The notes beneath the pieces were generated by a model that saw only the letters and a list, made by a program, of their open reading frames with translations, made no database searches and was not told the origin of the DNA. DNA of 64,000 nt from Sympetrum striolatum. Its lineage: Eukaryota > Arthropoda > Insecta > Odonata > Libellulidae. This document shows positions 50,201-61,302 of the stretch, in pieces (within the stretch, counting starts at the first letter, position 1; each line of letters begins with the position of its first letter). Both the position numbers and the translations under genes were made by a program. The stretch spans positions 70,560,841 to 70,624,840 of the forward strand of contig OX388349.1 in the NCBI GenBank assembly GCA_947579665.1, read 5' to 3'.

Positions 50201-51374
50201 AAAATATTGCTATATGATGTGAAAGTGTTAATTGAGTTCAGTGAAAAGTGTTACTTGTGCTTTATGAGGACTGTTGATTCTAAATACTAGGTAAAGGAAC
50301 TTGGTGAAAATACAATTGAACTATGAGACTCTTTTGAAATCGTATCAGATAAAAATTTTATTTGAATCAAAGTTAGTAAACTATTAACTCGTGTAACTTA
50401 GTTGCTATTCAATGGTGTCAATCTTTATATTTCATCTTCTGTTGTGAAATAAATGGAAACTTCAAAGTATGATAACTATTTTCTTTTTTGGTAGATTCAT
50501 TTTCCCTCAAGTTTTTTTATTGATAAATTGGCTTGAATATATGTGATGTATTTATTTTCATTTGATTAGAATTGTTAATTTTGTGGAATATCTTGAAACT
50601 TTTAACTTTCTGTTCAGTGTTGCACTGCATTAGTGCTCAGTGAAGTGAACTTTTAACTCTCAGAAGTGACAGCAACTCTGCAAATAGACAATTTTTCATC
50701 ATGTTAAATTAGTGCAATAAAGTGAAAATGTGTATTGTGCTCAGTGCCTTGTGAAGTGTAAATTATGATTACTATTGAGCTTAGTGAAACTGCAATCTAA
50801 CTCTGAGGAACCTTTCATATTTTTACATTGTGATAAATTCTTTTGGACATTTGTTTAAAGTGAATATTAGAAATGTGTAATGGATTTTTTCATTAGACTG
50901 TCTTATGTGGAATAAATGAAAACTTTTATCTAAATTAGATAAATTCTTTTTTCCCTCATTTTCTTCTAGGACCATTAGTATGTTGTGAAGTTATGGTTTG
51001 AGATATGATGTAGCCTTGCATGATTTTCAAGTTATTTGCAAAGAAGGGTTCCTATATTTGGAAACTTATTATGCCATGCCAATTCTTCTTTTGGAGTTTG
51101 TAAATGTTCTAATTTTCTATTTTGCTGGAATTTATTTTAATTATCAATCTCTTGATTTTAATTAAGTGTCCATTTATCACTTTTGTAATATTTTGGACTT
51201 GCTTTTAAATGTTTAAATTTAAATCCAATTAATTTTGAAATTGATGTTAGCTAATTTTAACTCTTTCAGAAACTTGTTTAATTTGCTAATTTTCACTTGG
51301 ATACACTGAGGCTTTATATATTTCATTTTATGAAGGTTTCAACCAGGCACAGATGTTGACAACTTCAGTGGAAC
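47271..51374. other. T-rich AT stretch without a recognised gene
   Basis: Begins with a CAG-rich patch (GCAGCAGCAGCAG near 47339). The rest is strongly T-rich on the plus strand with no supported gene. Loose internal repetition is visible: the blocks GTGTTGTGCTGCAATAGTGC (50112) and CAGTGTTGCACTGCATTAGT (50617) lie in similar context about 510 bases apart. Confidence 0.4.
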
Positions 51375-51537
51375 TATTCAGAGTCCAGAGCTGTGGAATA
51401 TTTTCTAAGTCCAAATTGTAAGTATTGTAAAATAATCAGTCTAGAAACTCATTTTGCATGTGTTTCTGGACTTGGATTATTTTATCATGTTTACAATTTG
51501 GACTTTGAAAATATTCCACAGCTCTGGACTTTGAATA
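51375..51537. repeat. Hairpin with ~75-bp arms
   Basis: Left arm 51375-51448 and right arm 51462-51537 are inverted copies, about 90% identical, including AGAGCTGTGGAATATTTTC and AGTCCAAATTGTAA. The loop is about 13 bases. ATGAAGGTTTC (51333) has an inverted partner at 51629, hinting that the symmetry continues outward in weaker form. The frame at 51393-51599 lies across the hairpin and is not a gene. Confidence 0.85.
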
Positions 51538-53843
51538 TTTCCACCTGTAATGAAAAAAATAGATACCACTTTGAATATTTTATTGAACATTTCAATTGAT
51601 TACAATAAACTTTCAACTTTAATAGAAACCTTCATCAGATTTTCTTATCAAATAAAATCTTTGTGAAAATGAACAAATTTTAATGAACTTGAAATAATAC
51701 AAAGTTATGAAATTTTAATATCTTCAATTGATAATTTGAAATCAAACATACTTTAATTTTAAAATTCAATTTACAACTTTCATGTTAGATTAAAAGTTTA
51801 ACAACTGCAAATAAAATTTAATTAAAATGTATTATAAAAATGAACATAAAAACATTTGCCTATCTTTTCATGAAGTTTCAGTAAACTAAATTATACTAGA
51901 TTGGAACAATAATTGCATTAGGGAAATCAGACTTTTAATTTATGTTTGTTGATATAGCACAAGATATCCATAAGAAAATACAAGTGAGATTATGTATGAT
52001 ATCTTCCAAGGTGCAAGTTTATTTCTAAACTGTGATGAAACAAATAAAACTTAAAAGCTGCAGCAAACAATCTCAGAATTAACTTAGTCCTCATTTAGTT
52101 GGATAATTCTACACAATGCCAAATTTTTACTATCTGCAAGTTTCCTCAAAATAAATCAAAATTACCAATTTTGGCATTAAAACTATTATGACTCCACTCA
52201 ACATATATACTTTCAAAGCTGATTACACATAATATTTAAGCATTTGCAAAATAAATTTCTTTTTCTGGTAATGGCAACAACATAAAACATAAGATGTTGT
52301 TTTTTCAATCCTTACTCCATTAATTCAAAGCAAATAAATAACAATTGTTATTCTAGTGGTAGTTTTATAGTGTGATATTTGGTAGTGACTTATGTCCAAA
52401 AATCATTAAGCATTGATATAAGCTTCAAAAAAGCCCTTACTATCCTCAGAACATTGTAACATATGGCCTGGCCAATTAAAACTATTAATTTTTCAAGATA
52501 CAGCCCAAAAAAAAGGGAATGATCAACTATTTAATTTATCATTATGCCATGAAATTATAACTCACTTATAAAAATTTCTCAGCAAAATCTATTTCTTTCT
52601 GGCAATGGTGATAAATGCTTAAAAACTCTCTCAATAATTCAAATTCAAAGTAGCAATACCCCCTAATATTTGTTTATTATTAAGTAAATGCTCCAAAATT
52701 TAATCTGTGAATGCTTTATAATCTTTTTAATAATTGCAGTTACATTCTACTGACTTGAAACCCCAATAAGCCCTAAACAACCAGTACAATTCAGCAACTA
52801 TCAAAGGAATACATATATATTAAAACCAAATATTAATCAAGAAATTAAAAAATCTTTGCTGACTGATTTTATGAATAATTGTCTATTTTTATAACATTTA
52901 GACTGAAATAATATCAACATGTGAAGTGAAAACCAATTAACAACAAAATAAAGTTTGCAATAATAATGTTGAAGAATCTTTTTTCTTAACTACAGTGAAC
53001 AAACTTAATTTCAATAAAAAAACTTTCATTCAGACTCTCAATTGACTTTAAAAAAAAAACTTATATGAAGATGAAAATTAAATTTGTAACGTTTTAAGTT
53101 TTAAAAATTTCAATTTCTAACTGCTGATATCTAAATTAAAGTTTGAATTCAATTGTGATCAATTTATTGTTTACTATCTTATATATATTCAAAGCATTCC
53201 TATTTACTGTTGCCAATAATTTTGCAATTGATAGAAGCTTAAGAAAGTCCTTACTCATCTCAACACATTGGAATTTATAGCCTCAATAATTGAAAGTTTT
53301 CTTTTCCTGTAATACAAAACCTAATAATGTGACTGATCAACTTGCTATTCTATCATTCTGTAGAGCAATTACAACTGACTTATGAAAATATCTCAGAGAA
53401 ATATATATATGTTTAAAAAATTAACACAAATATAAAAAAACAGCACTCGATGATTCAAATTCAATGTAGCATTGCAATACCTTTGTTTATCATTAAATAA
53501 ATACTGAAAAATTCAATCTTAAACTGCAAGTAAGAGAAAGACTGAAAAGTATTCAAAGTTTTTTTTAAACTAGAAATGCATCAATGGTCAACTAATTATC
53601 AAACGACCAACTAACTGGCTTTGAAAAATGTCAAAATTAAGATCAAAATCTGTATAAATTGACTTATTTTATGGGGAAATGTCAAATTCCATATCATTCT
53701 CGTTACAATACAAGTCACCCATATTATTCAATTTAAAGCTTTATCTGAAGATCAAGAATGCAACTGACAAACCTGCTACTCTATTCTACCATTGAGTGCA
53801 ATGAAGAGAAATGTCAACCCACTTACGAAAACGTCAATGTAAA
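51538..53843. other. A-rich stretch without a recognised gene
   Basis: Strongly A-rich on the plus strand, the opposite of the region left of the 51.4-kb hairpin. Loosely repeated blocks are visible (TGATCAACTTGCTATTCTATC near 53333 and TGACAAACCTGCTACTCTATT near 53763; AATTCAAATTCAATGTAGCA-type segments near 52640 and 53460). No gene. Confidence 0.4.
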
Positions 53844-56800
53844 TCTATGTCTATGTCTATGTCTATGTAAGAACCCTGCAAGCCGCCTTTCGGCGTGTGG
53901 CAGGGGGTGCAAGCACCTTGACTCTATTTTCCTAAACGGTTGCTTTCGCGTATACTTCGCGGAAAAAATGAATTTTTGAAACGATTCGTTTTAGCATCTA
54001 TTTCCCTAATCTTTCGGGCAGTATCAGCACGGCCCATATAACAGGGGGGTCGCATTATATCGGTTACATCATCTGAAAACGTAATTTCTCTGAACTTATT
54101 TAATAAATTTATCCTTTGAATTTTTCTTCTATCTTCTAATGGTTCCCATCCCGCGTCCTGTAACATCTGAGTGACACTCGCTGTTTTATCGTAGCAATTC
54201 TTTACAAATCGTATCGCCTTTCGTTGTACTTTTTCTAAATCCCGAATATGACATTTCTCGGCGGGGTCCCATACACTACATGCATACTCAAGGTGAGGCC
54301 TAACTAACGCTAAGTAACATCGCTCGCGAACCTTTTCTTCGCTCCTACCGACTATTCTTTTAACGAAGCCGAGTTTCTTAAGTGCTTTTCCACATATATT
54401 TCGGATGTGGGCACTCCATGATAGATTATTCGTGAGAGTTACTCCAAGATACTTTACCGATTCTACTGACATTAGGTTTACCCCTCGGAGACTATAAGAA
54501 TAATCATTTATTATAGATTTACTTTCGAAGAAGTTAACTACCGAACACTTTTCTACATTAAGCTCTAATTGCCAATCATCGCACCAATTCATAATTCTAT
54601 CTAAGTCGTTCGAAAGGGTAAATCTATCCTCTGTACTAACTATTTCCCTGTAAATGACTGTGTCGTCTGCGAATATCCTAACATTGCTTTCAATGTGATT
54701 GCTGAGGTCGTTGATGTATACTAAAAATAACAACGGTCCAATTACACTGCCCTGAGGGACGCCCGAGGTCACCTTAACCAAGTTGGAACTAATACCATCG
54801 AGTACTACTCGTTGCTCTCTATCGGTGAGAAAGTCTTTTATCCAGTTAATAACTTGTGCATTGATACCCGCAACTTCTAATTTGTACAGCAATTTGTGAT
54901 GAGGTACCTTATCGAAAGCCTTCCGAAAATCTAAAAATATCGCATCGACTTGCTTATGTTTTTCAGCAGAGTTTAGAACATCGTGTACTAATAAAGCCAG
55001 CTGAGACTCGCAAGAACGAGTCTTACGAAAACCGTGTTGATTCCTAATTATGAAATTGGACGTTTCAAGAAAACCCATTAAAGAGCTAGCTATTATATGT
55101 TCCATAATTTTACCGCTCAGTGATGTTAAAGATATAGGCCTGTAATTAGCTGGATCGTCCTTAGAGCCACTTTTAAATATTGGCGTGACATTCGCAATTT
55201 TCCAATCTTTCGGGACCTTTCCTTCGCTCATACTCTTGTCAACTATAACTTTAAGAAAAGGTGCTACGCTCTCCGCAACTTCCTTGAACACTCGAGCCGG
55301 TATGTCTTCAGGACCCGGAGCTTTATTCGGTTTAATCTGTTGCAATAGTTTAATGATGCCGTCTTCTCTGAAGGTGATTTTCGACATTGATTCAGGTTTA
55401 TCAACATTCGGGAGAGTATTTGATGTATCGTCAGACGTGAAAACGCTTCGAAAAAAATCATTCAAGATATTAGCTTTGCCTTTAGCATCGTTTACTATAT
55501 TACCGCAAGTATCCTTTAATGAACCAACAGTTTGCTCTTTACCTTGGACCTCACGAACGTACGACCAAAACGCTTTCGGGTCCTCTTCCAAGTGTTCGCA
55601 TAAAATCTTCTTTTTATATTGACGGAGGGCATCTCGCATAATTCGTTTAGTTTCCGACTTTGCTTCCTTATGTTCGCTCTCTACTCGATCTATGTTGATA
55701 CTATTCGGTTGCCTCGCAGCGGCTTTTAATTTGGAATGCAAACGCCTCTGTTTCTTTAGTGCTCTCCTAGTCTCCTTATTATACCATCTAGGTTCATTAA
55801 TTTGATTTGAAAGTTTTGAGGGTATAAATTTATCCATTAGGTCACGCATTGTTCTTACAAAGAGGTTCCACGTGTCCTCGGTATTTAAACATATCGCGCG
55901 CGTTTTATACTCCAGAAATTCGTACATGAGTTTACTACGATATCCTTCGAAATCGGCTCGCGGGTAAAGATAAACTCTACGCTTAGGTTTTCTGTGTTTT
56001 ACCAAGTTAAGGTCGAAATCTATAATTATGGCTTTGTGATCGGATATTCCATCGCAAACAGATGTGTTAGATACTCGTTCGGGGGTGTTCGTAAGAAAAA
56101 GATCTAAAATGGTTAATTCTCTGGTAGGCTTTTTGACTAGCTGGTGTAATGAATTTTTTTGCATTAAATTTAACAAGGTCCTACAAGAGTTATTGTCCCG
56201 AGCTCTTTTCTTGACTACGTGCTTTTGCCAATCGATGTCTGGAAGATTAAAATCTCCTCCAATTATCATTATGCTATTGTTGTTTTTACGCGAGTAAAAA
56301 TTTATTTCATCGTTTAGGTTACGCAAAACATGACGCGAAGAGTTGGGCGTCCGGTAAAAAGCACATACATGTAGATTGGGTTTATTTGGCTGACTAATGG
56401 TACACCATACGCTCTCGATGCAACTGTTAGGATACGTATGTGAACTACTCCGCAAAGAACTTTTAACCGCTATAAATACTCCTCCACCCACTTTATCCTG
56501 ACGGTCCTTACGATAAATCTTAAAATCTTTAGGAAATACTTCGTAGTCATTAATATCGTCTGTTAGCCAGCTTTCGGTGCCTATAATTATGTCGGAGTCG
56601 TTACTTCGGATAAGATGTTCAAGATCGGCTACTTTGTTTTTGATGCTTCTACAATTAATAATGGCAATCGATAGTTCATTTACAATGGGTGAAGCCCGGG
56701 AAACGCGTTGTTGCTCATCTTCAACTTGCTCAGTAATTTTTAAGGTATTCGATTGTTTATTAACTTTATTTCCTATATCGGAGCCGCTTAAATTAGAAGC

Positions 56801-56890
56801 ATTCCCACAAATTCCCTTTAGCCTAAAAAAAACCTACAATGCTCGTAAATCCTATGAGCCACCCCGCTCTAATCTATTTACCCTTTAACA
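53844..56890 (-). mobile_element. CR1-like LINE, 5'-truncated, long open frame
   Basis: A minus-strand non-LTR retrotransposon. Its 3' end (left) consists of a short untranslated part with the hairpin CGCC-GAAA-GGCG (complement of 53884-53895) and four exact copies of the hexamer ACATAG (53845-53868) in place of poly(A). CR1 and related LINEs end in short tandem repeats and use a 3' hairpin for RT recognition. The coding frame is uninterrupted. The right boundary is placed where composition returns to the AT-rich flank, and no first open reading frame is recognisable there. The copy looks young but 5'-truncated. Confidence 0.8.
53924..56833 (-). CDS. LINE ORF2: endonuclease and reverse transcriptase
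   Basis: The frame is open for 969 codons, from just after an in-frame TAG (56834-56836) to the stop at 53924. There is no ATG in the first 114 codons; the first possible alternative start is GTG at 56491. The N-terminal part holds the endonuclease (EEP) fold: INCRSIKNK, DIIIGTESWL, then (numbering from the GTG) GGDFNLPD at 78-85 and GISDHKA at 148-154. The reverse transcriptase follows: IKPNKAPGPEDIP (386-398), NYRPISLTS (449-457), AFDKVPHHKL (525-534), SGVPQGSVIGPLLF (576-589) and the catalytic FADD (607-610). The C-terminal part ends with the usual basic thumb and tail. All key motifs are intact. It nicks target DNA and reverse-transcribes its own RNA. The start is uncertain: a run of eight A on the plus strand (56825-56832) lies beside the TAG, so a frameshift from an upstream frame or 5' truncation is possible. 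Confidence 0.85.
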   Translation of the reverse strand, partial: VFFRLKGICGNASNLSGSDIGNKVNKQSNTLKITEQVEDEQQRVSRASPIVNELSIAIINCRSIKNKVADLEHLIRSNDSDIIIGTESWLTDDINDYEVFPKDFKIYRKDRQDKVGGGVFIAVKSSLRSSSHTYPNSCIESVWCTISQPNKPNLHVCAFYRTPNSSRHVLRNLNDEINFYSRKNNNSIMIIGGDFNLPDIDWQKHVVKKRARDNNSCRTLLNLMQKNSLHQLVKKPTRELTILDLFLTNTPERVSNTSVCDGISDHKAIIIDFDLNLVKHRKPKRRVYLYPRADFEGYRSKLMYEFLEYKTRAICLNTEDTWNLFVRTMRDLMDKFIPSKLSNQINEPRWYNKETRRALKKQRRLHSKLKAAARQPNSINIDRVESEHKEAKSETKRIMRDALRQYKKKILCEHLEEDPKAFWSYVREVQGKEQTVGSLKDTCGNIVNDAKGKANILNDFFRSVFTSDDTSNTLPNVDKPESMSKITFREDGIIKLLQQIKPNKAPGPEDIPARVFKEVAESVAPFLKVIVDKSMSEGKVPKDWKIANVTPIFKSGSKDDPANYRPISLTSLSGKIMEHIIASSLMGFLETSNFIIRNQHGFRKTRSCESQLALLVHDVLNSAEKHKQVDAIFLDFRKAFDKVPHHKLLYKLEVAGINAQVINWIKDFLTDREQRVVLDGISSNLVKVTSGVPQGSVIGPLLFLVYINDLSNHIESNVRIFADDTVIYREIVSTEDRFTLSNDLDRIMNWCDDWQLELNVEKCSVVNFFESKSIINDYSYSLRGVNLMSVESVKYLGVTLTNNLSWSAHIRNICGKALKKLGFVKRIVGRSEEKVRERCYLALVRPHLEYACSVWDPAEKCHIRDLEKVQRKAIRFVKNCYDKTASVTQMLQDAGWEPLEDRRKIQRINLLNKFREITFSDDVTDIMRPPCYMGRADTARKIREIDAKTNRFKNSFFPRSIRESNRLGK

Positions 56891-56978
56891 TTGCTGAAGT
56901 TTACAAATCTAAAAATAAGCACTTGCCAATTCAAAACCAAAATTTTCTAAGTAACATGAACAAAACAAAACTAGGGGA

Positions 56979-57056
56979 TTGCATAATAATAATAAATTGT
57001 CTTCTTTTGGGCGCGATTGAGACTTACAAGTCTCTTCTTCCATCTAACCCATAATC
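56979..57056 (-). mobile_element. Possible LINE 3'-tail fragment
   Basis: On the minus strand: GGGTTAGATGGAAG, the short hairpin GAGACTT-GT-AAGTCTC, CGCGCCCAAAAGAAG and (TTA)n. A short hairpin followed by an AAT/TTA repeat resembles the 3' tail of CR1-type LINEs. It is too short to be certain. Confidence 0.3.
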
Positions 57057-57059
57057 TAA

Positions 57060-59580
57060 AAGCAAAAAAATATTCAATGTTCTAAAGGTCACTTGCATCT
57101 CTGGAGTTTAAATTCTCAGAAGATAATTGGCAAGTAATTCACCTGCACCCTCTCAATAATTAAACGTTGTAATAATTTGCATTTCTAAATGTGAATTCAC
57201 GCAAGTCATTCGATAAAATATTCAATAAATAATTAAAATCTTGAAAAACCTTTTCCTCCAAACAGTTGTCCCATTTAAAAGGAATTCAAGCTAATCCATA
57301 AATAAATTCTGTTAAATATTGTTGTACACCCAATAAAGTGAACTTTAAATGAATTAACACCTATGAATGCAAAATACTGGCATTTATAAACAAAGGGTGT
57401 TGAATTGAAAAAAGAAGCAAATAGTAGCTAATAGACTGATGCCAAAATGAGTTTGCAATGTAAATAAAAAGTTTTTCCTTTTGGAACATAACAAACCTAT
57501 TGATTGTTGAAATACTTTCCCAAAATCTAAAGAATATACAATGAAATGTAATGAAAATGTAGAGGAATAAAGAAAATTAAAATTAAATTTGAGAATATTC
57601 AATTATAAAACAACTACAAAAGATTTTGAACAATTATATAAAGATATTCAGCAGTTTATAACATGTGATGAAGATATTGTTTGAAGTGAGATGAATTGCA
57701 TGATATTAATAAAGCTAGACAAGTTGACACTGAAAGAACAAGCTTAGCAACAGATAAGAATCTGAGAAACAAGCAAGGATAAAAAGTACCTAATGGACTG
57801 AAACTGTGAAGCCATATAATGGAAAAGGCAAGAAAACCAAATAAAATCTAATCAAATAAAGAGGAAATTTGAAACCAATAAAAAGATATTGAAGCACTGA
57901 AGAAGAGACTAAGGAAACATGTTAAGACAGCTCTCCAAAGGCAAAATATTAAGTGTAATTCACATTTGAAAAGTGAAAGTCGTACACAAGAACTGTACAC
58001 CAAAAACAGCAACTCTCTCAAGTGGTATTGTAATAATAATTTTTAAATATTGAACTCCGTAAGTATTTGGAAAGAATTAAATTCAACAAAATATAATAAT
58101 AAAAAGAGAAGAAATGGAAAGATTATTATGATTTCTGAGCAAAACCTATCTAACTTTCACAAGGTAATTTATTTCCTCTTTGTTTGTGTGAATCAATTTG
58201 CTTAAATAGTTATTGATACTCATTGAAAATCACTCTACTTATCAAATAAGAGATATTTTACCAACTATGAAAATCAATGAAGTTAAAATAATTAAGAATT
58301 CTTACATCGTAAAAATTCCATAATATATTTTACAGACATTAAGACAAAAAGTTTTTGAAGAAATTAATCAAGTCAACTAATCTAATGAAAACAACCAAAT
58401 ACATAAAATGTAAATATATAGCAATCCAATGTAATATATGCATGCAGACCCTTGGGCACGAAAATAAAGTGCCTTAAATTATAAAATAAAACTTTACAAA
58501 AAAATAAAAACAGAAATAAATCACAATGTGATAGATAGCTCAAGAAAGAATTTGAACACTATCTTGAGCAAGAGAAATAGTAAAAACTTTCAAGAAATAA
58601 ATAAAGTTCTGCAGAAAACATTTTAAGAACTCAAGGATATGAGCACTCAATTGAAGAAAATGTTGTAAGTAGTAAAGGAACCATAGTGTACGCATAGCAA
58701 CCCAAAAGCAAAACAATTTCAAGTCCTCAAGGTCATCTGCTTGGATGGAGCCTAAGTTCCCAAAAGACAATAATTTAAGGAATCACTTGCATCCAATGAA
58801 CCCTTTGCACTTGGAAGACTTCAATTAGTTCACAAAATACACAATACAATGATTCAGAAATCATAATTATTATAAAGCAGGTAGTCATTCCATAAGAGGC
58901 TCTTCAAATCCAATGAAACACTCTCTCAAACAGACATCCTAGGTCATAGAAATTCAAAGTTATTTTTCATAAATGTAAATGTAGCCAAGAACCCAGAAAG
59001 GACGTTAAATTTGGATGACTAACACCTGAGATTTAAATTTCTGACACTTGTAAATGAAGGGCCATAATGTTCAAATTAAAATACAAAAATTATGAAGTTG
59101 TGAGAGAGACAGATGAAATGAGAATTTGCAACACAAATAATAACCTCTTCCATTAGGAATTCAATGAGACTAGAACTTGTTCAACCACCTTTCAATAATT
59201 CTATTGCATTTAATGTGACTGGCAAACTGAGAAAAATTTCAAGAAGATTAAAAAATGTTGAAAAGAAACTATTTAACACTTGTTAAAACAAACAGATAAA
59301 TAACAGGGTGTGATATGTAACAAATATATTGCAGAACATGTATCAAGATATACTAATCAAATTTGACAAAATCCTTATGATTACTTTCCTCGTGTCAGTT
59401 AGGTGTTCAAGATAAGAAGTGGACTTGCTTCTTTGGAGTGTAAGTTCCCAAACTACTAAATAAACCACACTCACAAAACATTTAGCACTACGAGCACTTC
59501 AAATTGTTTAAAAATGTACAATAATTTAACACTGAATTGTGGAGATGCAGATTATTATAGTCACACAAAATTCAATCCAG
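57060..59580. repeat. Degenerate tandem repeat, first part
   Basis: A-rich sequence whose blocks recur, diverged, downstream of the pogo element. CCCAAAATCTAA (57519) recurs at 61349. GAAGTGAGATGAATTGCATG (57682) recurs as GAAGTGAGATGAATTCCATA near 61496. GTACACCAAAAACAGCAAC (57995) recurs near 61790 and, more diverged, near 63540. AAGTCCTCAAGGTCATCTGC (58721) recurs at 62579 and 63051. Without the inserted element the repeat period is about 1.7-2.1 kb, with a shorter internal period near 470. No coding. Confidence 0.5.
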
Positions 59581-61302
59581 AATATTATAGGATAGGTAGA
59601 TCACTCGAATCCAAGAAATTCGTCACCTGAATCACAATTAAATGAATTAAGTGCATTTATTATATCTTCAGGCACATCACCGATTTCACTCTCCGAAGTT
59701 GACTCTTCCTCATCTTCTAGCACTGGCGTTGAAATATTGCCTAAAGCTTTTACAAATCCATTTTTTATGCAAGTTACTGTGACACCCTGCCAACTTTCTA
59801 AGATCCACCGGCTTATTTCTTCATAAGAAACTCTTTTCATCCTTCCCGATTCTGTGTACTCTTTCATACCAGACATCATCCACTTTTCCCAACTAGAACG
59901 TAACTTTGATTTGAATGATTTATTAATGGTTAAATCTAGCGGTTGGATCTTTTTTGTTAATCCACCCGGTATTATTGCCAGCTTGGAATATTTGCTCACT
60001 AACTGTTTCGTGTTGTCAGTAATATGAGTAGGGCAAGAGTCCATTATCAATAAGGATTTTGGTTTGAAAAAGGATTGTTTCCTTTTTCCCCACACAGTTT
60101 CAACCCACACTTTCATCATTTCTTGATTAATCCATCCCTTCTCATTTGCAGCAATCAAGATGCCTTTCGGGAAGTTTCCTTTGGGCAATATTTTTCTCTT
60201 AAAAATAACCAAGGGTGGTAACTTTCCACCATCGGATGTTACACTTAAGACAACCGTAAAATTCGACTTCTCGTGTCCAGTTGTGGCTACGGAAACTTCT
60301 TTGGATCCTTTTAAATGTACTGTCCTGGAACCAGGAAGATCAAAACTAACAGGCACTTCATCCATATTGCCGAAATGTGCAGGATCCACACCACACAGAT
60401 TTTCTTTGACGTATAATCTAAATTTCTCTACCTTGGCCTCCCAGTCCTGGGGTAGTTTTTGCCCAACACTCGAAGTTGTGCGAATGCACAGATTATTTCG
60501 TTTCATGAAACGAAATCCCCATGATGGGTAGGCTTTAAAGTTTTCTATTTTGTATTCTTCCGCAAGTCCTTTTGCCTTCAGCAAGAGGCAAGTTGTTGAC
60601 ACTTTACTTCCTTTCGCTCTTTCGGAAATGACCCATTTGAGAAGTGTTTTTTCAAGTTCAGGCCAGAAGCATTTCCTGTATCTCATTGCGCGTTTCTTTT
60701 GATGTAAACACTTTATCACCGCTTCTCCTTTCCTCCATTCCCGTATGCTGGACTCTCCCACATTAAATTTTCTTGCAGCCTCGCGATTTCCTTTTTCTTT
60801 CGCGAAATTAATGACTTCTAACTTAAACATCGCTGTATACGATTTTCTTCTCACAATATTTTTCTTCTCCATGGTTGATTTTCTTGAGAAAATTCTAAAT
60901 TACAAAAGCTTACCAACTCAATTCAGTTTTGAAACAATCACCTTGTAGGCGGTACTTTCATAAAACTTGGCGGGTGTCTAGAACAGCTGAGCGACGATAC
61001 TAACAAAGCAAAGTAAAGCAAACTGAACAAGAAAATTCCATTTCATTCATTCTCTTTTTTTAATTTGATTTGCTGAAAGTTCATTTATATAGCAAGTAAA
61101 AGGGCACACAAACCTATGTCTCGTTTCGACTTACGAATCATAACGAAAAAGCAACAAGGCGGCATATTGTGGTGGCTTGTTTATTGTTTTTTTTTTTATC
61201 CTTCTGTTGTTTGGAGTTAATGAACCCCTGGGCGCGCGGTATCTATACAAATTCATGATAACTACAAAGCTCTAGGTGCGCGTTATCGATGGGAAAATAC
61301 GG
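59581..61302 (-). mobile_element. Pogo/Tigger-type DNA transposon, one end missing
   Basis: Contains an intact transposase on the minus strand. The right (5') terminus reads, on the minus strand, CCGTATTTTCCCATCGATAA then CGCGCACC (61302-61275), next to TA (61303-61304), the expected target duplication for the Tc1/mariner-pogo superfamily. A second GC-rich block (GGGCGCGCGGTATC, about 61230) resembles an inner copy of the terminal motif. No matching inverted end is visible left of the stop codon, where the flanking tandem repeat resumes within about 20 bases. So the 3' end has been lost. Confidence 0.75.
59601..60872 (-). CDS. Pogo/Tigger-type transposase, intact
   Basis: 423 codons from ATG (60872) to the stop at 59601, with no interruption. 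Residues about 10-52 form a psq/Brinker-like helix-turn-helix (YTAMFKLEVINFAKEKGNRE, ARKFNVGESSIREWRK), and 68-135 a CENP-B/Tc5-type second DNA-binding domain (ELEKTLLKWV, SWGFRFMKRNNL). Next is the DDE_1 catalytic core with NMDEVPV (D171), LLIMDSCPTH (D278) and IQPLDLTINKSFK (D313), a DD34D arrangement. The C-terminus is acidic (LEDEEESTSESE). This length and order are normal for the family, which cuts and pastes its element at TA. The gene looks intact, but with only one terminus recognisable the element itself probably cannot move. A domesticated role cannot be excluded but has no support here. Confidence 0.9.
   Translation of the reverse strand: MEKKNIVRRKSYTAMFKLEVINFAKEKGNREAARKFNVGESSIREWRKGEAVIKCLHQKKRAMRYRKCFWPELEKTLLKWVISERAKGSKVSTTCLLLKAKGLAEEYKIENFKAYPSWGFRFMKRNNLCIRTTSSVGQKLPQDWEAKVEKFRLYVKENLCGVDPAHFGNMDEVPVSFDLPGSRTVHLKGSKEVSVATTGHEKSNFTVVLSVTSDGGKLPPLVIFKRKILPKGNFPKGILIAANEKGWINQEMMKVWVETVWGKRKQSFFKPKSLLIMDSCPTHITDNTKQLVSKYSKLAIIPGGLTKKIQPLDLTINKSFKSKLRSSWEKWMMSGMKEYTESGRMKRVSYEEISRWILESWQGVTVTCIKNGFVKALGNISTPVLEDEEESTSESEIGDVPEDIINALNSFNCDSGDEFLGFE

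Noticed and set aside
55185..55622. 145-codon plus-strand frame
   Set aside because: Antisense shadow of the LINE reverse transcriptase frame.
60160..60531. 123-codon plus-strand frame
   Set aside because: Antisense shadow of the pogo-type transposase.
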